Positions 1-12,163 of a stretch of 64,000 nt of DNA are shown here, piece after piece (position 1 is the first letter of the stretch; each line of letters begins with the position of its first letter). A program made the translations under genes and the position numbers. The DNA comes from Dicyema japonicum. Its lineage: Eukaryota; Dicyemida; Rhombozoa; Dicyemidae. The stretch is taken from assembly GCA_011109175.1 (NCBI GenBank), contig RDEW01000055.1, forward strand, positions 105,589-169,588. Direction: 5' to 3'. The notes beneath the pieces are model-generated. The model was not told the origin of the DNA. It saw nothing but the letters and a program-made list of their open reading frames with translations, and ran no database searches.

Positions 1-135
1 ACTGATGACAGCGTCACTCGTAAAGCCCTTTTAGCACCGTAGATGCGTGGAACCTTCCACCTTGTGAACAGGAGGGAGAATCGAACCCGTGACCTAAGCC
101 ACTTTGCCCGACACCTAACCACTATGCCGGCTGAT
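1..135 (-). repeat. tRNA-derived SINE, copy 1 (cut by window edge)
   Basis: Read on the minus strand, the part near 135 looks like a tRNA head. An A-box-like ATAGTGGTTAGG is followed about 30 nt later by a B-box GGTTCGATTCT, then by a non-tRNA body ending in GACGCTGTCATCAGT. The same body (GAAGGTTCCACGCATC, GAGTGACGC, GTCATCAGT) recurs in the copy at 44385-44520. Head plus shared body makes this a SINE rather than a tRNA gene. The A-box resembles tRNA-Asp/Glu. The 3' end lies outside the window. Confidence 0.7.
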
Positions 136-249
136 AAATGTCTAGAATTATTAGAATAATAAATTGGTAAGCCAATGTATGGATATCAGAATTCCCTAGT
201 GGTTTATTATTATAAGCAATATTCGTAAAATCATAATAGTTATAATTTC

Positions 250-440
250 ACTCGTGCATCATTCAAAACAATCCTCCGAACCAACTTCTTCCAACCTCCT
301 CGATCGTAAGAGAGTTAACTCGTCCAGGTCGTCCCCACTTCTTAGACGTTTGTTCACGAGCTTTAGATCTTCGTCAAGTGTTTCAGGTAGTGTAATACGC
401 CGGCCTCCACAAAAACACGGTCCCTGTCTCATGAATAATC
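250..440 (-). pseudogene. Family A LINE fragment, C-terminal end
   Basis: The minus strand encodes a CFCGGRRITLPETLDEDLK stretch followed by a GDDLDEL segment. This matches the conserved end of the family A polyprotein (RGRPRNTLP, then DDLDD) seen at 53400-53600. It is short, open and without a start, so it is a dead fragment. Confidence 0.55.
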
Positions 441-660
441 TGTCTCAGTAGTGGTTGAGGTGGTACGTGCCTCTCTTGTATCTATGTCTTCAAAGGATTC
501 AGAACAATTTAATGACCTGACTATCCTAACCTTCAATGGGACAGGCTTGTGTTTCAAAAAATGATGTTTAGCATGCTGCATAGTTGATAGGCCAGTGAGG
601 GCGGCGAATGTTTCAGTTCCCGTTGATACCGTCAATTCCCGGACTCCTGTTTTTGTTTAG
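441..660 (+). pseudogene. Family A LINE fragment, 5' end and endonuclease start
   Basis: The plus strand carries GTGGTTGAGGTGG followed by ACGTGCCTCT, a close match to the 5' motif of the family A copies at 7494, 26006 and 50651. Next comes a short frame reading ILTFNGTGL, corresponding to the start of the APE endonuclease (TYNVRGLSS in the best copy). It faces away from the minus-strand fragment at 250-440. Confidence 0.45.
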
Positions 661-683
661 CTTTGTAGAGTCGTTTGTATCTC

Positions 684-902
684 CTACGCCGTAATTGGTG
701 TAGTCAAAGATCTGGAGTCTCCGACGAATTGAGTTATGCGTTCGTCGTCATTCTTGAAGAGCGCTTCAAAGTGATCAGCAATATTCTCTGCAACTTTTTT
801 TGTTGCTATTCGTCTTCCATTCTTGTAATTCACAATCAGTCTATCCGCTCTATTTAAACGCGGGATTGCTCTGAACATTTTCGGGCCAAAATTAAATTCC
901 AA
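684..902 (-). pseudogene. Family A LINE fragment, linker before reverse transcriptase
   Basis: A 72-codon minus-strand frame contains FGPKMFRAIPRLNR, then ENIADHFEALFK and SRSLTTPI. It aligns with the segment between endonuclease and RT of the copy at 50651 (YGRRMFYAVRLLTRG, YIARHFELLFK, PRPLTNKI). Flanking parts of the element are missing. Confidence 0.6.
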
Positions 903-904
903 GT

Positions 905-2266
905 AGGACTCGGATCATCCTTTGACTGTCCTCGTCCAGCAACATTCCAAGTAAGTTTCCTTCCCTTACATGACTAGTTCACTTGACATAGTTTTGCCAA
1001 TTCGGACTCATAACTTTGTGTTGGATAATGAAATAATACCGATCCATCATATTTTTGAATTTCCGAACAGAGTGCCTCTCTCTGTCACATCTCTAAATCA
1101 TAAGGGTTAGTACTTTTAGAAGTCTCAAACTCATTTTAGACATGTGTACAATAGAGGCACATCACCACCTCAACAAAAAACATAGTAATCTAACAACAAT
1201 TTTTTATCATGACAATTTTGATCGGATTACAAGTTGAACAGTAACATGCGCGGACGTCCCTAAGTATGGGATTCCCAAAGACCGCTAATAAACAATGACT
1301 ATTGATGAAATAAAACCTGAAGTTAAGCAGCATCGTCTAGCTTCTGCAACGACCGATGAAAGTTCTTAGTGGCTCAGAGCCTTCCCATGCACATACCATT
1401 GGATGACGACGCAACGAGAATCGGAGTTTGTGTACGTCTCTTGTATTTGTGTGGCCCATCGCTGTAGATGTATAAGGATGGTCGACGCTAAAATACTCAC
1501 GCTCTCTCCTGCCGGAGGACTGCTGGAAGGACTCCAAGGCACAGAGTGATCAACAAATTATTATGTATAGACCGGAAGCGGCTGGTTTCTCGGTCCATTT
1601 GGAGAGTTTAATCATTATATTTAATGAACTTTAAGCATAGTAATTCCACTGGTTCTCCTCAGACTTGCCAAGTGTCGTCAAATTCGTACCAGACCTGAAC
1701 CCAAAGCATAGTGTATCAGACGCTTAATCGTTCCTAAATTTAATATATCCAGAATAAGAGGAACAAAATATCACATCCATCTTAAATAATTTGTGCACTA
1801 CCTCAACCATCCGATCAACCACTTTAGTATATTATATCGTAGTATATCATTACGTTTTTGATGTATAATAAAATTTGTATTCTCTAATTCACCGTAACTC
1901 CTTCTCTAATGCTCCCTAATCCATTCTCCAATTCACTTTAGTAATTTTGAAGATTTTAATCCGACATAACTGCTTTTGTGTAAATTCATAATTTAATAAA
2001 TCAAGTCCATAAAATGCAATTAACCTAAATAACAAAAATAAAAATTTAAGCGTCAAAAAAACAAACGAAAGTAAAAATTCTCAATGCTTACGTTTATTGT
2101 AAAGATTTGTAGAAGCCTCTAATTGAAACGTGTGACTGTGTATAAAGTTTGCTGACCATAATACTTTGTTGATAGATTGATGGCATATTATTAATAAATA
2201 TGTAATATTAATATTTGTTAAATTCAAAAAAATATTAATAAAAAGTGACACGTATAAACCGTGCCG
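905..2266. other. No gene recognised
   Basis: AT-rich sequence with a 66-codon minus frame at 1337-1537 that matches nothing I know and may be a decayed LINE piece. The last 300 bases are strongly A/T-rich and form the upstream region of calnexin. Confidence 0.4.
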
Positions 2267-3910
2267 ATGTTGTTTTTTGTTACATTGATTGGGTGTTCAT
2301 TCCTCACTGACGATAATGTATATGACTAGTATTTACTGTAGTCTGTCTATTATCCACCAAACTATCACTTTATAGAACCATTCAATGCTCTTGACCTTGA
2401 AAGGTGATATAATAATAGTAATACTAGATGGATACCTTCCCAGGACTCCAAGTCGGACTCTCCTTCTTCCAAATACACGGGTAATTATTTATATTTATTG
2501 GAGGTGAATTTGAAATTGTCAAATCAAACGGAAAGAGTGTTCTGTCTATGAAACAGCCATCCAGTCATTATGGAATGTCTGCTAAATTAGAGAAACCTTT
2601 TGATTTTACGACAAGCAGTGATTTATACTTTCAGTTATTAATAAATTTAATAAATAGGTTTGAGGCCACGCATAACTCCAAACCAGACTGTGGTGGTGCA
2701 TACATTAAGTTAATATCCAGTGATGACCCATTGGTTGATGTTATTATTATTGTAGGAACAAATGAATGATGTCACTCCGTTCACAATTATGTTTGGTCCT
2801 GATGTTTGTGGTGTTAATGCTAATGTAATTATTATATATATTTAGTACCACTTTATTATTAATTATGTTAATCCTGTTACTGGCAATAGAGAAGAGAAGA
2901 AGGCTCCCCCCGTTGAATCATTTACTACATCTTCCATTTCTGATGCAAGTTCACATTTGTATACTCTGGGATTACATTCTGATGGGAAATATAGAATATT
3001 ATTTGATGGTGTTGTTGTACAACGTGGAGATATTACTACTGATATGATGTAATATGGATATATAGTTTAGTCCTCCCATTAATCCTCCAAAGGATATGCC
3101 CGATGAGAGTGCAACCAAACCAGAGGATTGGGATGACAGAGAAGAGTTTGATTATTTATTAATTAAAGGATAATCGATGAATCTATCACTAAGCCTGATG
3201 ACTGGTAATGTGATTGTTTATTTGTTAGGGATGAGGGTGGAGATGAAATGATCCCTGATATGAAAGCAGTGAAACCATCAAGTTGGAAGGATAATGTTCC
3301 TTTAATGATTGCTGATACTACTCAGAGTAAACCAGAGGATTGGGATGACGAATTGGATGGAGATTGGGAGGCACCTCTAATTAGTTCTGATTGGTTATAT
3401 TATAGATAATCCTGAATGTAATGATGGGCAATGTGGAGAATGGAATAGACCACTTATACTTAATCCAAAATATAAAGGACCTTGGAAACCGTCATACAAG
3501 TCTAATCCATCATATATGGGCAAATGGGTTCGTCCTCAAATACCCAATCCTAATTATTTCTACGACCCTAAACCATATATAAAACTATCACCTATTGTAA
3601 TGGTGATATGTCATTATTAGGTTTCCATTGCTTTTGAATTATGGACTGTTGAGGGTAATGTTCACTTTGATAATATTATTCTTACTTCTGATTCATCTTC
3701 ACTTAATAATTGGACTAAACAAACATTCACATTTCCTCCTTCAAAATCATCAGTTTTTGATTTTTTATTATATAGAAATATTTACAAAGTGTAAAGGAAT
3801 ATGTCACACAAAACTGGATTATTATTGGTCTTGCTATATCCACTCTTGTTCTTTTCTTTTCGTTCTTCAGATGGTTGAGATCTTCACCCTCTGTTCAAGA
3901 AACAGAGTAG
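2267..3910 (+). CDS. Calnexin, ER lectin chaperone (12 exons, 11 tiny introns)
   Basis: Calnexin is the membrane-bound ER chaperone that binds monoglucosylated N-glycans. Exons: 2267-2317, 2342-2403, 2428-2480, 2504-2733, 2756-2824, 2846-3048, 3071-3145, 3169-3204, 3229-3383, 3406-3596, 3621-3752, 3776-3910. All introns are GT-AG, 21-24 nt. The spliced frame is 463 codons. It starts with a hydrophobic signal peptide (MLFFVTLIGCSFL) and has the lectin signatures SAKLEKPF, CGGAYIKL and TIMFGPDVCG. The P domain shows four type-1 repeats (KPEDWDD, KPDDWDE, KPSSWKD, KPEDWDD) and four type-2 repeats (GDWEAP, GEWNRP, GPWKPS, GKWVRP). The 4+4 arrangement, plus the TM helix WIIIGLAISTLVLFF, distinguishes calnexin from calreticulin. 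The acidic tail is cut by TAG at 3908-3910, but the same frame stays open and acidic to a second TAG at 3992-3994. Confidence 0.93.
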
Positions 3911-4085
3911 ACAGAAGAACCTGAAGTAGTATCTGATGTTGTTGTCTCTCAGTCCGAAGATGAGACTGAAGGGGTGAGACAGAGGACTAGTTAGTGATTA
4001 TGGATTTCTCCGTCTTTTCTAATTGTTTCTTGTTTATTTATTAATTAATTATAATAAATTATTTAATTAAATATATAATTCTGTA

Positions 4086-7000
4086 ATGGATGTTGTGGTC
4101 TATTATAACAGAATATTTGAGAGTGATATACTTGCTCTATTACTTTTTATACATTTATACGTTTATTGGTAATCACGTTAATATATTGATAGGAGAGTCC
4201 TTATAGTTACTATCCTCAACGGATTCGTCTTTGGTTTTCTCATTCATCTTTTTTTCAAAAAGTTGGTAATTTTATTAACGTCAGATATTATATAACCATA
4301 AATGAATATTTATTACAATAGTTTAGTCACCTGTTTCACGTGCCAATATCTCGATACAAAACATGCGTATGTTCTCTTTGGGAGGAACGTGATTGTGTGA
4401 ATATAAAATATTCTCATTAATCATTAAAGAAACAAATTATCAAACATTTTATGATTTCAATTCTCTGACAGTAAAATATCATCACATATTATTGACTCCA
4501 TAAAGTATGTACTATTATAGTTATTATAGTTTAGTAATGAGACTATTATTTTAGCTGTTGATTTGTGGTACAGGTTTATTCATTCATATTTATAGTAATT
4601 TAGGAGATAGTCAACAATTCCCTAATGAAATACGGAGATCACTGTGTTGTCTCTTTTCTGTAATTTATGAACGACTCAATCAGGTTACCTTATTAATTAT
4701 TCAGATATCTGCTAGAGTATTGATTAGAAAGAAGGTTATTCCATCCATAGTAAAACATGTGGAATAGTATAGACGGGTTGTTAATGGTAATTATTCTATC
4801 ATATTAAGACGAATCCCCATTCTTTTAATCACTGGGGGGAGGATATGCATTTGGCTGTTTACAGTCGAACGTCAGAACTAAAATACATTGAAACTCTAAC
4901 AAATCGACTATTACTCCTTATGTTTCCCACAAATTCCCACAATTGCGAGTATTTATTAGATTTATTGTTATATTATTGCATTCTCTGCTTACTCACATTC
5001 TCTCCACGTTTGTCATAATCCCTGCTATGGACATTCTGGCTGACCCTGTATGTACTATTTATTACTATAGGACACTGTTAACATGCTCATATCCCTCACA
5101 GTTTCTACTGAGTATGAGGTTGATTACTAATATATTATAGATTCAGTCATTTGCACACGAATCCCACCAGACTGAACTATTTTCTAATTTTGTTGGGTTT
5201 CCTGCTAAGACTCAAGTATTTGTTGTGATAATGTAGCCTAAATCATGTTTAAATGACATTATGGTGGACAAAATGCTACAAGAATCATTTATATTATACT
5301 TAAATGAACACAATGTGTTTTTATTTGACTTGTTTAGACAGATTGGTTGTATTTTTACTAATTAAAGAATATATAATAAAAATACTATCAGAATCTAACT
5401 TTGATCTAACAACAGAGGTTAGAGTAAGGGCTGAGGAAATGTATAAAAGACACTTTCTTCACGAATCTCCACATTTCCTATTTCTTACCACAAAATATAA
5501 GAATTCATTGGAGAATTGTTGTATTACCATGTGATTGTAGTAATTTTCTCAAAGGATCCTAAATATGTCTTTAATCTGAGGAGTACTCCTTTTCTGTTTG
5601 AGTAATTAATGTCATAAATTGTAGAATGAGAACTCAGTGTTATGAATTGTTAGAAGATGTGTTTGTCCCTGTCTTTTCACAGAGTCTAAATGTATTACCT
5701 GAGTGATTTGTAGTATTTCCAAACAATATACTGTCTCAAGACTAGACTTATGTCCTCTCGAGATTCAAAACTGTTGATATTATTGTTATTCCAGGAAAGG
5801 TCATAATTTCCGTAAAAATATATCAAAAATGATTACAAAATTAATGAATTTCTTTAAACTATCAAAGGGTATTACTTATGTTATATGCGGGCAATGTATC
5901 TGATCAGGGATTCTCGACTTGTGATATTAGTGACTACTTTTCTTCTGATGGTATATCACAATTGGAGGAATTTACAGGTACAGAGGAGTACAATTTGCAT
6001 GATTTGAGCATATGGATGGTCATTATTAAGAAAATGGTCGACATTGAAGATGTTAAGGGTGGGGAGATTATACTCTTAGAATTAAAAAATAAGCAGAAAT
6101 ATGGATATTTAATAAAATCATATGGAATTGATAATCCTGGTACATTTATTGGTTATTATAGGTCATCGATACTTTGTTTTAAGGAAACACACTGATTTTT
6201 ATTTGTTGGCACAAAAATTGAGGGCATTTCATGGTTTTATTGATTATTAAATATAGGGGATATTCCAATACTGCAGGATCTCCCACGGAAGGGATTTAAT
6301 GAAAAATTATATGACTGTTTGTTTTACAACATGGAGACATTCCAATCATTTCTTAAAGTATATTCTCATTTAGATTAAGAAACTTCACACAAATCCTAGA
6401 TTGAGGACGAGTGAACTTGTTCATAGCTTTATTGCATCCACTTCATTTTATTCAGATACAGGAGGGGATATTAAATTGGGTAATTGAGTGTTACATTGTA
6501 GGGGAGATTATTAAGAGTGTGCCTAGAAAGTTAGTGAGAGAGGTTATTAGTTGGTTATAATCAATAGAAGGGACAAAATTTGGATGGATTTATTCAATTG
6601 TTGGTAACATCATCAGAATCTCCTAAAAGTCGTCCATCACAGTATTTAATTACCCTCATATTAGATATGTCTCCAAAACTGTAAACCCTGATGAAATACT
6701 AAATAATAATGTTGATGGTGTTGTTATTTCAAGTTGTTTGTGCCTCTTTATAAGAATTTGGCTAACCAATCCCCCTCTAGTATTCAACTGTTGGATGATA
6801 GTAGTGAAGTACCATTCACATTAATGGACTCTTTGTATAACCTGGGTATAATATTTATTATGATTAGTGAATATTGTGACTATCAATCCAAGTAGAGTAT
6901 TTTCTACTATTATTAATTACTGTTGTGTCTATTTTTATAAATTAATTGACGGAATATTTGATTTACATTTTGAATATAAAATATCAACTTTATTTGTGGA

Positions 7001-7337
7001 TCATAAAATAGTACCATTTATTACATTCCTCAAGAGTACTTCATATATTTATTTAGATAAAATTTACTCCAATTCCTACACCAATTCCTCTCATAAACGA
7101 AAAAAGATGAGGGAAATTGCTTTTCATGATTTTAATAATAATTTACTTCCAAGTTTTATAATATTTTATCATAGAAATAATTATTTCCATTATGGGAGAG
7201 GAGTTTTATAATGATATTGTAACCACTTTGTTTGAATGTTTTCAACAACCTTTACTAAATAAACAAGTACTAGTAATATTTATTAGATATCATATGTCAT
7301 ACTGGATATGATCATTTTGGAATTATTCCTGAATTAG
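4086..7337 (+). CDS. Sorting nexin of the PXA-RGS-PX-nexin C type (SNX13/14/25 family)
   Basis: These proteins sit in ER or endosomal membranes, bind lipid through PX and tether membranes or regulate G proteins. The proposed ATG at 4086 opens two hydrophobic segments (LALLLFIHLYVYW and VLIVTILNGFVFGFLIHLFF). Domains in order: PXA near 4560-5100 (WYSNLGDSQQFPNEIR, VIPSIVKHVE, MDILADPDTVNMLI); RGS near 5240-5700 (SFILYLNEHNVFLFDLFRQI, AEEMYKRHFL); PX near 6050-6480 (HRYFVLRKHTDFYLLAQKL, FLKKLHTNPRLRTSELVHSF); nexin C near 6900-7337 (LIDGIFDLHFEYKI, FECFQQPLLNKQ). Recognised GT-AG introns include 4169-4192, 4574-4595, 4684-4704, 5048-5070, 5216-5236, 5346-5367, 5518-5540, 5602-5624, 6140-6161, 6358-6379, 6480-6501 and 7267-7286 (20-24 nt). 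Exons near 4250-4550, 4750-5040, 5690-5880 and 6550-6880 are not resolved, and one in-frame TAG occurs at about 4765. Family assignment is firm, paralogue not. Confidence 0.75.
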
Positions 7338-7493
7338 ATAATATTTTAATTATTTAATAATAAAATATAGCCTATTACTTTAAATACAATTGTCAGGCTA
7401 CTCAGAGACGACATAATGTAGATGCAGACACGGGATTTGTGGAGTGACGTTTAGTACTCCTCATGATAATAAAGTCAAGTATGACAATCAAGA

Positions 7494-9630
7494 TTTTTGG
7501 TTGAGGTGATGACGCCTCTATTGCACTATGGCTTATTCGTATTCCTTGCCGAATTCTCCGTTCACTCTGGAAACTTTTAATTGCAGAAGACTTAAACAAC
7601 CTTACCAGAAATACCAACTAGTATGCGATCAAACAAAATACATCTCTGTCTGCTGTCTACAAGAAACAAAAACGACCGTACAATGTACAAAACTGTTTGA
7701 CAAATTCCACCTTTCACCTGCCGACATTATGGTATCAGATTTGCATTCAATCAGGACCTGATTCACTGTGCTATAAAATCGTAGACAGTATCTGACCGTG
7801 TCGCAGTGCTGCAAATCAAATGCGGAAATGGAATTAACTTAGGCATACCCATCATCAATGTGTATGCCCCAACCAGAGCGCGAGTCTTAACAAACATCGA
7901 AGAACTGGACGCATTTTACTCTACATTCACGAATGTATACGACTGGCATTCTTCCTCTTACCTTCTTGTCGCCGGGGACTGGAACGTCAGGGATGGAAAG
8001 CCAAACCCGGAAAAATGTGTATTGATGCCCACGGAAGAAATCGTCGAAACCTTCCTGGAGAGTCATTGATACAATTTTGCACTGCGTTCAACCTACTTTT
8101 ATGCAATACTTGTTTCAAGCACTCAGCAAGACACAAGACCACATGGGTGCACCAGAAAAGACAAATCTGGCAGCACAGTCCAAATATACAACCAGATTGA
8201 CTATATTTTCTGCAAGCAGAAGGCCCTCATGCAAAATTCCAGGTCATATGGCGGACTTGAAACTAGCAGCGACCACAAACTTGTCGTTCGGCTAACACTA
8301 AACAGAATTCATAAAATAAACGGAAAACGCAAAGGTATCGCCTCACTACGATACGACATGGAGAGGCTACGTTATAAAGAATCTACCAATCTTCGATATA
8401 GTACAATTCTGAAAAATAGCATTAACTCCATTAACAAAAATCAACCAGCAAATAAAATATGGGGAGAAATAGTCAATGCTATACAAAAAACAGCCTCTAG
8501 TGTTTTGGGTCCCATCCCCAAACCCAGTCATAAACAAAGAATCCGGACATCAAACAACTTTCTGTAATACAAAAAGAGCTCACGCTGCAATTTGAAATAC
8601 AAGTGCATCTGAAAAAATTAACGAGCTCCGCACCCAGAGGAGTTCGGCCCTAATCACTGTCCATGATAACCTAGTATTGGGGACGTTAATAAAGCTAATA
8701 TAGCATCGCACTTTGTTCCTCTATTCAACATGCACAGTAAAACTGACTACATACTGAAACCTGAGAATTCCACTCTATTGCACCCAGTAAGCACTTCGGA
8801 AACTCTTCAAGCAATTAAAAAAACTGAACACCGAATGATCTGCAGGACCAGACAATATCTCAGCAGAATTTTTAAAACATGCCCCGGAGCTATCCAAAAT
8901 GATCATCAATGTTTTCAATCGGTCTCCAATAATTATACTAACTTCCATAAGCGAAACAATGTCTTTAATTGCATTACACCAGGATAGGTCTACAGCCGAT
9001 GTAGTGTGGGACATATGGTATTGAGCCCTATGCCAAAAATATAAAAATATATTGAAATACTTGGCATTGATGTGTTCCGTCCATTCAATTCGGTACACCG
9101 GAGAAAACTTATGGTAGTTCTGAAGAGTTTTCTTTAGTCTGACGACGTTAAAATAATACGCCTGCTCACGCAGAACACTCGTATTTCTGTCAAAATTGGC
9201 AAATGCGCCTCCAACTTTTTTCCGACTTCACGTGGAGGTCCACGGGGGGACTCACTATCGTTGGTTTTTTTCGTTGTCTACCTTGAAACTGCACTAAGAG
9301 AGTTCAGGTTCCTGGTTGGAAACAAGTATGACATGATAACTTATGCGGACGATCTGGACTTTGTTTCTGGGGATACTCAAACACTTCATGACATGCTCAG
9401 GTCCCCGCAAATTTCGCAATGGACAACTACTTCGCACATGCAGGAGCCGTGGAAGACCAAGAACGGCACTTCCGACTATCTTGAATGAAGACCTATCGGC
9501 GGTTGGTATAAGACTAACTCCGGAGGACGACCTTGACTACCTAAGAGAACTAGAGCGCAACAGAAGATCATGGTCGAGGCTGACGAAGAGGATGATTAGG
9601 AATCCGGCGCAAGGGAGACTTAATTAACTT
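7494..9630 (+). pseudogene. Family A LINE, degenerate near-complete copy
   Basis: It begins with the family 5' motif TTTTTGGTTGAGGTGATGACG. Endonuclease pieces follow: CCLQETKTT, then VYAPTRAR, VAGDWNVRDGKP and TSSDHKLVVRLTLNRI (EN motifs QET, GDWN, SDH). The RT is largely deleted; remnants include VYLETALREFRFLVGN and the catalytic-site remnant YADDLDFVSG near 9340. The C-terminal RPRTALPTILNEDL and EDDLDYLREL end at about 9627. Many frameshifts and stops make it inactive. Confidence 0.75.
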
Positions 9631-10602
9631 TATGTTTTCTCGGAAATGCTTTTTAATTCTAATGATGACATATCACCCTTGTCTGCAAAACAAAAGAATT
9701 AACATTTCAATTATACCGAGTAAAAAGAGTTGTGTTACTATTTTGACGAAAATCAAAAAACTTGAAAATATCATGTGAAAAGGGATTGGACAGATTGAGA
9801 CAATCGTGAAGTATATAAAGATGGAGCCAAGATGTTCAAATCCATTTGGATTAAAAGAAAAGGCCAGAAAACATTATTCATGACAAACTTAGACGAGCAG
9901 TAACGACACTGAAAATATGAATATAGTTTCTTTCAACTATTATGACATTATTAACAATTATGGAAATCAAAATATCAGAAACATCAAAATATCAGATGGA
10001 AAACTGCAGGATAGTGTCGGACATTATTCTTTGATTAATCAAGTTTGGACCTACTGAATTACTTAACAAATCATTTGAAGTTAAAAGTAGAGTTTGGAGA
10101 GGTTGGCTAATTACTCGACGGAAACATGGACAACCTAGAAATATCACAAGTAACAAAGACCAATTACATTATTGTCAACCTTATGGAAAATTTCTATTAT
10201 CGTATTACATATATCAAAAATAACAAATTCTTATTACCTGGACAATGTGGATTCACAGAAGGAAGGTCTACCGCTTACATCGTCTGGGCACACAGATTTT
10301 GCTTTTTCAAAAATATAAGAAATGTATAACAGTTCTTGTGATTGACATGTCTCGTGCAATTGATTCTGTCCACAGAGGCATGCTCATTAAAATTTAGAAA
10401 ATTTTCTAAACATGAATGATGTTAGAATAGAAGATACTAATCTAGCAGTGAATTGGGAAATTCTACTTTAACTCAGGGAGTTCAACACAGATACTCTTTG
10501 TCCCCTATTCTTTTCATTATTTACCATGAGACTGCGTTGAGAGTCTTCAGATAGTCTATGGAGGGCCAATATTATGAGTTGATTTACGTGGATGATCTAG
10601 AC

Positions 10603-12163
10603 CAGGGATTCTCAACGGCGGCCCGTTTAAAATTATAAAAAAATATTACATATTTTACATAATGCAGCCGGATTTAACTGTGCTTTTTCTTTCTGTTTCG
10701 TACAATAAACTTTTTATGGTTAAAATTTTTACATATTTTAACTATTGTTTTTAAATTAAATATTTTTTTATTAAATTTTAATTAATATTCTGGAAAACAT
10801 GTTAAAAGTAGAAAAATTATTAAAGAAAATCGTGCATTTAACCCCGAATGGGAGGAACAATTTTTCGTTTTTGAAGAAAATGGCAAAGCACATTGCCTGA
10901 TTTGTCATTTTGTTGTACGATGTCTTAAGTTATATAATGTCGAGAGGCATTATATGAAACATTCTTCAGAATATGATTCATTTCAAGGTGAATCAAGAAA
11001 AATCAAATTTCTATCTATGAAATCAAATCGCAAACTACAAACCACTTTGTTTAAACAGCCATGTCATCAAGATTCTTTCAAAATTTTGTCATCTACTTGC
11101 AAAAAATATGAAGCCGTATTCAGATGGCGAAATTATTAAGCAAGCTATCCTTATATTTACTGAAAAATGTTGTTCTTCAGAAATTAAAAAAAATGTTATA
11201 AACTTACAGCTAAGCAAAGATACAGTTACTGGAGAATTGAGAGAATATCTGACGATATTCAATGCCAGCTACTCACTGAATCCAACTTTTTCGTACACTA
11301 TTCTATTGCTCTTGACATCACTAAAGATATTAGTGATACAGAACAAATGGCTGTGTTTATTCGAGGTGTCATGCCTGACTTCATAATTTATGAAGAATTT
11401 CTCACGCTACGTAACTTTCATGGTTCTACTAAAGGAGCTGATGTATTCCGTGAATTTCGTGATTGCCTTGAAAAGGCACATGTTTTCAATTGCCACAGAT
11501 GGATGTCCTTCTATGGTTGGATGGAAAACTGGGTTTTAAAATCCCGTAGCTGGATGGCGAGTAGATGATGAGTTGAGTCCTGTGATTTGGCATCACTGCA
11601 TACTACATCAAGAAAATTTAGCTGCAAAATCTATGAAAATGGACCATGTAACAAAACGGTCATTTCAATCTTAAATTTTATTCGCTCTCGTGTTTAAATC
11701 ACCGCAATATTAAGAAATTTCTCGAGGATGTTGATGCAGAGTATGGAGATTTGCTCATGCATACAACCGTACGATGGTTGAATCGGGCAGCATGTCTAAA
11801 AATTGTATAAATTTTAAATAAATCGCATTTAGATTTTATGACCTTCTCCCGGAGATTATAACTTTTATTGACAATTAGATATTCTATCTTTAGCTTACTG
11901 ATAAGGAGTGGATTGCGGATTTTAGCATTTATGGTTGATATCGATTGACTGATGAACACCTAATTCAACTTTTACGTACATCGTCTTCGAACTTTACTCC
12001 TCGTTTCGATGAAATAGTAGACGCCAAGCAAAATCAAGTCTCACGTTGATTCTCTTATTACGTAATAAAGCCTTTTTTCTTTAATCAAATAAAATATTTT
12101 TTGTGCGGCCCACGAAAATACTCTTAATTATCGATTTGGCCCTAAAAAGGTTGAGAACCCCTG
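10603..12163 (+). mobile_element. hAT-superfamily DNA transposon with 8-bp target duplication
   Basis: The left end is CAGGGATTCTCAAC and the right end, read inverted, is CAGGGGTTCTCAACC; both lie in hAT-type terminal inverted repeats followed by GGCCC. The flanks ATCTAGAC (10595-10602) and ATCTAGAT (12164-12171) are an 8-bp target-site duplication with one mismatch. Removing the element restores the YVDD-LDF catalytic region of the LINE it entered. Length is 1561 bp, and it carries a broken transposase. Confidence 0.88.
10821..11640 (+). pseudogene. hAT transposase, GTF2IRD2/ZBED5-like, broken
   Basis: One frame reads ENRAFNPEWEEQFFVFEENG, then a BED-type C-x2-C ... H-x4-H finger (HCLICHFVV, NVERHYMKH) and EYDSFQGESRKIK. 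This is the N-terminus typical of hAT transposases related to GTF2IRD2, ZBED5 and FAM200. After at least two frame changes it continues with QMAVFIRGVMPDF, EEFLTLRNFHG and STKGADVFREFRDCLEKA, matching the middle of that family. The C-terminal dimerisation domain is not readable. Inactive. Confidence 0.7.

Noticed and set aside
60-130. Functional tRNA gene on the minus strand
   Set aside because: The boxes are present, but no acceptor stem or cloverleaf closes, and a non-tRNA body shared with 44385-44520 follows; it is a SINE.
2548-3750. Calreticulin instead of calnexin
   Set aside because: Four plus four P-domain repeats, a TM helix and no KDEL-type end fit calnexin.
2548-3924. Several small separate plus-strand ORFs
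   Set aside because: They are exons of one calnexin gene that join in frame once 21-24-nt introns are removed.
2267-7337. TAG reassigned to a sense codon (ciliate-like code), given in-frame TAGs at 3908 and about 4765
   Set aside because: NitFhit and the sorting nexin end naturally at TAG, and no other host exon contains TAG in frame.
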